DNA from: JBGPBY01 sp041481485
GTDB taxonomy: Bacteria > Acidobacteriota > Terriglobia > 20CM-2-55-15
NCBI GenBank assembly: GCA_041481485.1
Contig: JBGPBY010000291.1
Location: 1 to 9,052 of the forward strand
Reading direction: 5' to 3'
Length of the DNA: 9,052 bases
The first letter of the stretch is position 1. Each line of letters opens with the position of its first letter. The translations under genes were made by a program, and so were the position numbers. Below the pieces are notes generated by a model, which saw only the letters and a program-made list of their open reading frames with translations, was not told where the DNA came from and searched no databases. Shown one piece after another: positions 5,116 to 9,052 of this stretch.

Positions 5116-5904
5116 CTGGGCAATCCGAATCCCCCTCCGAACTACCACCGGCGAGCCCTCTGCAAGAAACGCTGTAGACGGCGCGGCACTCAGAAACTCT
5201 TCAAACTGCCTTCCATAAATTGCCGCAACATCGCAATCCAGCTTCGAATCCGCGACATCGTAAACTCGCCATCGGGGATGCTCCACCGCATATTCCATCG
5301 TGGAATCGCCGTTCTGCCTGTTGTATCCCCAGTAGTGTTCCGTGATGAATTCCGCTTCGGACCCTTCACGCAAGGCCTGCGGTTCGCCGCGCAGCGCAAC
5401 CGATATGCTGTGCTGACGATCGTCCAGCCGCCAGGAGTACCGTACCGTCCGCAATTCCCCACTGCTCTGTTCGAAGTGATGCGACATCGGGAGCGCGATG
5501 TACGGCTCGTTGTAGAACGATTGCGCAGAAATCGCGATCATCATCCGCGGAACGATTTCCTTGATGAATACGACACCGCGCCTCCAGACATCCTCGCTCT
5601 TGCGCCGGACATAAAATCGCAGGTTCACTTCTTCGAAATTGCGGTGCAGGGGAATGGGAACGCCAAAAACCCGCGTGTTCTCAAAATGAAAACCCACGAC
5701 GGATACAAAGGCCGTACCGTTCCATGAATCGAGTTCCGTACCGGAGGGAATCAAAGGCGTGAGCACCGCAGGATCGATCGCGTAATTCAGCATCGCCAGA
5801 TATTTCCAATCGGCGGTGAGGAAAACGGGTTGAGCGAATGTTCCCTCGCTGTTCCTACTTTCCACTTTTGTTTGCGTTTTTACAAAGCGGGCCTTCAACG
5901 GCAC
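5110..5904 (-). CDS. DUF2071 (YqjF-like) protein
   Basis: 264 residues from a GTG at 5904, or 251 from a GTG at 5865; neither has a recognisable ribosome binding site, so the start is uncertain. Both starts overlap the end of the ankyrin gene. DUF2071 features run throughout: FLTADWKYLAMLNYAIDP (28-45), LIPSGTELDSWNG (51-63), VSVVGFHFENTRVFGVPIP (67-85), the diagnostic HRNFEEVNLRFYVRR (87-101), GVVFIKEIVPR (110-120) and EHYWGYNRQ (189-197). The C-terminus (SPVVVRRGIRI) is at the normal position. Family members resemble acetoacetate decarboxylase-like folds, but their function is not established. There is no signal peptide, so it is probably cytoplasmic, unlike the two exported proteins encoded before it. 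It is the last gene of the chain and its stop codon abuts a hairpin repeat. Confidence 0.9.
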   Translation of the reverse strand: MPLKARFVKTQTKVESRNSEGTFAQPVFLTADWKYLAMLNYAIDPAVLTPLIPSGTELDSWNGTAFVSVVGFHFENTRVFGVPIPLHRNFEEVNLRFYVRRKSEDVWRRGVVFIKEIVPRMMIAISAQSFYNEPYIALPMSHHFEQSSGELRTVRYSWRLDDRQHSISVALRGEPQALREGSEAEFITEHYWGYNRQNGDSTMEYAVEHPRWRVYDVADSKLDCDVAAIYGRQFEEFLSAAPSTAFLAEGSPVVVRRGIRIAQL

Positions 5905-7588
5905 ACACGTAATCGAGCAGGCGATCTTTCGGCGGCACTGCCAGACCGGACTGAGTCATCAACTTGCGGAGCAGCGCCGACGCCTCGTGGTGCGCATTCG
6001 CAGATTGCACGCCGACGCGAACCAGGCCATCGGCGTAGTCGATGGCCTGCCATCCGCCATGCCCGGACAGGTCGACAATATGAGTATCGCGGCTGCCCTT
6101 GTCTCGTGTTTCCAATTTTGCGCCGCGATCCACCAGCAGTTGAATCGTTTCCGCGCGGCCTTTATGCGCCGCAGCCATCAGCGGTGTGCGGCCATCCTGG
6201 TTTGCAGAATTCGAATTCAATCCAAGATCGAGAAGCAGCTTCACCGCTTCATGACTCGTCTGTACCGACCACTCGTGGGTGACGCCTTCCACCCATCCAA
6301 TGCCACATGCCGCAGACAAAGCCGTGTCGCCGAACGAAGTTGGAAGTTTAGGATCCGCCCCATGATTGAGAAGAAGTTTCATCAGCACCAGGTCTCCCGA
6401 TTGCGCGGCCCGTACAAACGGCGTCGCGCCTTCCTCGAAAAACCACTGCATGGTGAAGATCGTCCGTGTCAGTGTGCTGTGACTCTTGGGCGCGCCCTCG
6501 AGCACGCGGGCATTCACCTTCGCGCCGTGATCGAGAAGGATTCTGATGAATTCGAGATGATCCATATCCGGCTCGGGCACCGGGTAATCGCCACCTTCTA
6601 TATTGCGATTGTCGGTGGCCAAATACAGCGGCGTCCAGCCATGGTTGTTGGCGAGATTGACATTCGCGCCATGGTCGATCAGAAATTGCCCGAGCTGATA
6701 GTTGCGGTTTTCCGTTGCAACCAGCAGCGGGCTCCAGCCGAATTCCGTGATCTGGTTGACATCCGCCTTCGCTTCCACGAGAACGCGCGCGGTTTCCATG
6801 ACGCCTTCCCGCGCTGCAAAGGCGAGCGCGGTTAATCCGCCGCCTCCTGTTCCCCGAACTCCGGCAACCGGACCTTCATCTTCTACCGCTGCGGCAGCTG
6901 GTGTTGACGTGGCCGCAGAGGCAGAATACCTGCCGCCCTGCGGAACTGTGGCGCCGCCTGCGCGGTCGAATGGAGTGAGCGTCAGAACGGTGGATGCCAT
7001 GTACGGAGTGGCGAGTCCGGTTCCAGCGGAACGCATACTCACGTCCGCGCCCGCATCGATCAGCGCTTTTGCGGCAGAAGCGTGGCCCTGCTCGGCGGCC
7101 CACATCAATGCGGTTGTGCCGCGCGCCGATTCTTTTGCATTCAGGTTCACGCCTGCGGCAAGCAGCAGTCTGATGGCATCCACGTTTCCGCTGTGAGCGG
7201 CCAGCATGAGCATGGTTCTGCCCGCGATGCCGGTCTGCATGCCATTTGCTCCGGCTTTCAACAGGCGATCGATCATCGGCGCGTTTCCATATTGCGACGC
7301 CATTGCCAGGGGCGAATCGCCTTCGCGATTTGCAGCATTGACATTGGCGCCGGCTCGAATCAGCATGTCCGCCATTTCCAGATCGTTTCGATACACGGCC
7401 CAGTGGAGCGCGGTCACGTTCCCCGGCTGGGGTGAATTGACATCGGCTTTCCTGTCCAGAAGAACGCGAATCGCTGCCTTGTCCCCTCGTTCGGCCGCAT
7501 TCGCGATTTCACTGACTGGTGCGCCGAGTGTCGCTGCAGCGAGCGCAAACACTAGTGCAAAGCCCATAAGCGAACGCCTCATTTTCAT
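5855..7588 (-). CDS. Secreted ankyrin-repeat protein
   Basis: 577 residues. Residues 1-23 form a signal peptide (MKMRRSLMGFALVFALAAA, then TLGA), placing the protein in the periplasm or outside. Roughly ten ankyrin repeats follow, at about 24-188, 250-360 and 388-498, with repeated cores such as TALHWAVYRNDLEMADMLI, TALMWAAEQGHASAAKALI and TPLMAAAHKGRAETIQLLV. A non-repeat insert at 189-250 is rich in Gly, Ala, Ser and Thr. The C-terminal region (500-577) has a GHGGWQAIDYAD segment and two cysteines (562, 569). Ankyrin repeats bind protein partners, and no enzymatic domain is visible. The start ATG overlaps the stop of the upstream DUF1552 gene by one base (TGATG), with GGAGA seven bases upstream inside that gene. 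This strongly suggests translational coupling and a role connected with the DUF1552 protein. Confidence 0.95.
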   Translation of the reverse strand: MKMRRSLMGFALVFALAAATLGAPVSEIANAAERGDKAAIRVLLDRKADVNSPQPGNVTALHWAVYRNDLEMADMLIRAGANVNAANREGDSPLAMASQYGNAPMIDRLLKAGANGMQTGIAGRTMLMLAAHSGNVDAIRLLLAAGVNLNAKESARGTTALMWAAEQGHASAAKALIDAGADVSMRSAGTGLATPYMASTVLTLTPFDRAGGATVPQGGRYSASAATSTPAAAAVEDEGPVAGVRGTGGGGLTALAFAAREGVMETARVLVEAKADVNQITEFGWSPLLVATENRNYQLGQFLIDHGANVNLANNHGWTPLYLATDNRNIEGGDYPVPEPDMDHLEFIRILLDHGAKVNARVLEGAPKSHSTLTRTIFTMQWFFEEGATPFVRAAQSGDLVLMKLLLNHGADPKLPTSFGDTALSAACGIGWVEGVTHEWSVQTSHEAVKLLLDLGLNSNSANQDGRTPLMAAAHKGRAETIQLLVDRGAKLETRDKGSRDTHIVDLSGHGGWQAIDYADGLVRVGVQSANAHHEASALLRKLMTQSGLAVPPKDRLLDYVCAVEGPLCKNANKSGK

Positions 7589-8937
7589 CAGAGATTCTCC
7601 AGCCGGCCGGTGGAATCGCCTTGCGTACTGAGATGAATATCGTAAAGGTCCATCAGACTGAGAAGCAGATTCCCGGTGGTGATGGATTTCGTTGGAAAAG
7701 CCAGATGGCGTCCGCCTTTTACTTTTCCATTGAGGCCTCCCACCAGGATATGCGGCACATCGAAATGATTGTGCTGATTCGAATTTCCCATATTGCTTCC
7801 ATAGAGAATCAGCGAGCGATCCAACAACGTGCCATCGGCTTCGCGAATGGATTTCAGCTTTTCGACGAAATACGCCAGTGTCGACACGTGATAGCGATTC
7901 AGCGCGGAGTATTGTTTGATCGTTTTCGGACTCTCCGCATGGTGCGACAACCCGTGAAACGCGCCGCTGTTGGTTCCATCCGGCAGACGATAACTTCGGC
8001 TGGTGAGATCCCGTGCCCCAAGCAGCGTTGCAACTCTAGTGATGTCGGCCTGAAATGCGAGCGCGGCCAGATCGAACTGCAATTTGATGTGATCGTCGAA
8101 ATTGTCGGGAACGCCGGTGGGTGCCCCGGTGCTCGGAGCGGTCGTCGAAGCGTTGGCCGCAAGCTGGAGCCGGCGTTCAATCTCACGGACTTCAGTGGAG
8201 TACTGATCAATAGTGACTCGATCGCTCGACCCGACACGCGATTTCAACCGCGAGAGTTCGCCGACCAGTGAATCCAGAATGCTCTGTCCCAGCTCGCGGC
8301 GGGCAGTCCGCTCATCCGTTGTTGCGCCGCTGCCGAACAGGCGTTCGAACACGACCTGAGGATTCAATTCCATGGGTAGCGGGGTTGTGGCGCTGCTCCA
8401 CGAAATCGAATTCGTGTAGGAACAGCTGTAGCCCTCGCCGCAGTTGCTGGAGTTTGTCCCCGGATCTTCCACGGCAAGTTGAAGCGAGGGAAGCAGAGAC
8501 TCGCGTCCAATCTTTTCGGCAATCATCTGGTCAATGGTTGCGCTGCCAACGCTGGCATCGGAACCCGCAGTCTTGCGCGGCTTGAACGCGGTCAGGAACG
8601 CCGCGGCGACCCAGTGATCCGATCCCGTCGTGCCCTCGGGAGGCTCAGCAGATTTGGACCACAGTCCGCTGAGAATGACAGTTTGGCCCTTGACCTTCTC
8701 CAGCGGCTCCATGATCGGCGGCAGATTTCCAAGCACCCCTTCATTTTCCGGAACCCAATAGCCCGGCGCCATTCCGTGCGGGAAAAAGATTCCCATGAAG
8801 CGCGGCTTCGGACTGGCTGCAGTCTGGGCAAGCGCCGTGCCGGCCGGGATCATGGCTTCGAGCAACGGCAGCGCGAGCGTGACCCCTGCACCGCGGAGAA
8901 ACGTTCGTCGATGAATGTGTTTTTTGGTGATGAACAT
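7588..8937 (-). CDS. Tat-exported DUF1552 protein
   Basis: 449 residues, the usual length of the family. The N-terminus has a twin-arginine signal (RRTFLRG at 10-16, then GVTLALPLLEAM, and cleavage near ALAQ at 35-38), so it is probably folded, perhaps with a cofactor or metal, before export. DUF1552 landmarks are RFMGIFFPHGMAPGYWVP (46-63), LSGLWS (89-94), GSDHWVAAAFLT (106-117), NCGEGYSCSYTNSISW (165-180), MELNPQVVFERLFG (189-202), HGLSHH (328-333) and LYGSNMGNSNQHNHFDVP (378-395). Conserved His, Asn and Ser residues in the last two blocks resemble the metal centres of the alkaline phosphatase/sulfatase-like superfamily, to which DUF1501 relatives belong; the biochemical activity is unknown. 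In Acidobacteriota and Planctomycetes such genes often accompany DUF1592/DUF1588 cytochrome-type proteins. The ribosome binding site is poor (A-rich AAAGAAC). It is the first gene of the overlapping chain seen here. Confidence 0.94.
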   Translation of the reverse strand: MFITKKHIHRRTFLRGAGVTLALPLLEAMIPAGTALAQTAASPKPRFMGIFFPHGMAPGYWVPENEGVLGNLPPIMEPLEKVKGQTVILSGLWSKSAEPPEGTTGSDHWVAAAFLTAFKPRKTAGSDASVGSATIDQMIAEKIGRESLLPSLQLAVEDPGTNSSNCGEGYSCSYTNSISWSSATTPLPMELNPQVVFERLFGSGATTDERTARRELGQSILDSLVGELSRLKSRVGSSDRVTIDQYSTEVREIERRLQLAANASTTAPSTGAPTGVPDNFDDHIKLQFDLAALAFQADITRVATLLGARDLTSRSYRLPDGTNSGAFHGLSHHAESPKTIKQYSALNRYHVSTLAYFVEKLKSIREADGTLLDRSLILYGSNMGNSNQHNHFDVPHILVGGLNGKVKGGRHLAFPTKSITTGNLLLSLMDLYDIHLSTQGDSTGRLENL

Positions 8938-8990
8938 AGTTTTGTTCTTTTGGGCACTGTTGGTGCGAAGGAATGCGTTACCAAAAGTAT

Positions 8991-9009
8991 GGGCGGTGTA
9001 TGACCGCCC
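8991..9009. repeat. GGGCGGT hairpin repeat upstream of the DUF1552 gene
   Basis: Perfect seven-base stem GGGCGGT (8991-8997) and ACCGCCC (9003-9009) with a five-base loop. It shares the GACCGC(C) half-site type with 5091-5115 and 21-38. Further right, CCCC...GGGG and GGGT-GGAA-ACCC short stems (about 9007-9033) extend the structured zone towards the window end. It lies 54 bases before the DUF1552 start codon. No convincing promoter was found in 8938-9052, and whether the leader is read through from an upstream gene cannot be seen. Confidence 0.55.
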
Positions 9010-9052
9010 CCAAATTTTAGGGGTGGAAACCCACAGATAGCGGGCGGGGCTA

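Noticed and set aside
5089..5727. Plus-strand reading frame opposite the DUF2071 gene (212 codons)
   Set aside because: It starts in the repeat region with no ribosome binding site and resembles no family, while the opposite strand is a clear DUF2071 gene.
5987..6835. Long plus-strand reading frame opposite the ankyrin gene (282 codons)
   Set aside because: The composition is that of an antisense shadow (rich in His, Arg and Gln, with no recognisable family), and the minus-strand ankyrin repeats are unmistakable.
7621..8271. Plus-strand reading frame opposite the DUF1552 gene
   Set aside because: No family resemblance or signals; the minus strand holds a full-length DUF1552 protein.
8938..8990. 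Promoter for the DUF1552 operon
   Set aside because: The best -10-like hexamer on the minus strand (CATACT, four of six) has only a two-of-six -35 at the correct distance; another pair (TTGGTA/AACAGT) is equally weak.

Overview
The window looks like a chromosomal stretch from a moderately GC-rich Gram-negative bacterium, most probably an Acidobacteriota member (Bryobacter/Solibacter or Vicinamibacteria type). This is inferred from gene content: a Tat-exported DUF1552 protein next to a secreted ankyrin protein, a secreted xylose-isomerase-like TIM barrel, a secreted SnoaL/DUF8021-like protein, and Gly/Ala/Pro/Arg-rich linkers in exported proteins. No rRNA, tRNA, CRISPR array, phage gene or transposase was seen.

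Layout, left to right. (1) 57-1235, minus: secreted protein with two SnoaL-like halves, with its own probable extended -10 promoter. (2) 1363-3451, minus: an ACS-family MFS organic-anion transporter followed by an overlapping amidohydrolase of the COG3618/2-pyrone-4,6-dicarboxylate-lactonase type. (3) 3452-3554: a compact divergent control region in which both promoters appear to use the same palindromic -35 hexamer. (4) 3555-4818, plus: a secreted sugar-phosphate-isomerase/epimerase-like TIM barrel and a small Dabb-domain protein 7 bases later. (5) 4819-5109: a gene-free, repeat-rich zone between convergent transcription units. (6) 5110-8937, minus: a chain of overlapping genes encoding a Tat-exported DUF1552 protein, a secreted ankyrin-repeat protein and a DUF2071 protein. 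(7) 8938-9052: leader region carrying another hairpin repeat.

How the genes may work together. The transporter and amidohydrolase would take up and hydrolyse a small organic acid or lactone. The divergent secreted TIM barrel plus Dabb protein may process a related carbohydrate or polyketide-like compound; the substrate cannot be read from the sequence. The DUF1552-ankyrin-DUF2071 chain looks like one transcription unit with translational coupling. DUF1552 proteins are often encoded beside DUF1592/DUF1588 cytochrome-like proteins, so such a gene may lie just beyond 9052.

The strongest unexplained signal is non-coding. A modular hairpin repeat family forms a large head-to-head palindrome at 4836-5054 and recurs as a decayed single copy at 1297-1355. 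One copy has a changed stem that keeps its base pairing. A second short hairpin family (GGCGGTC...GACCGCC type) appears at 21-38, 5091-5115 and 8991-9009, and in one case abuts a stop codon. Both resemble REP/REPIN-type elements.
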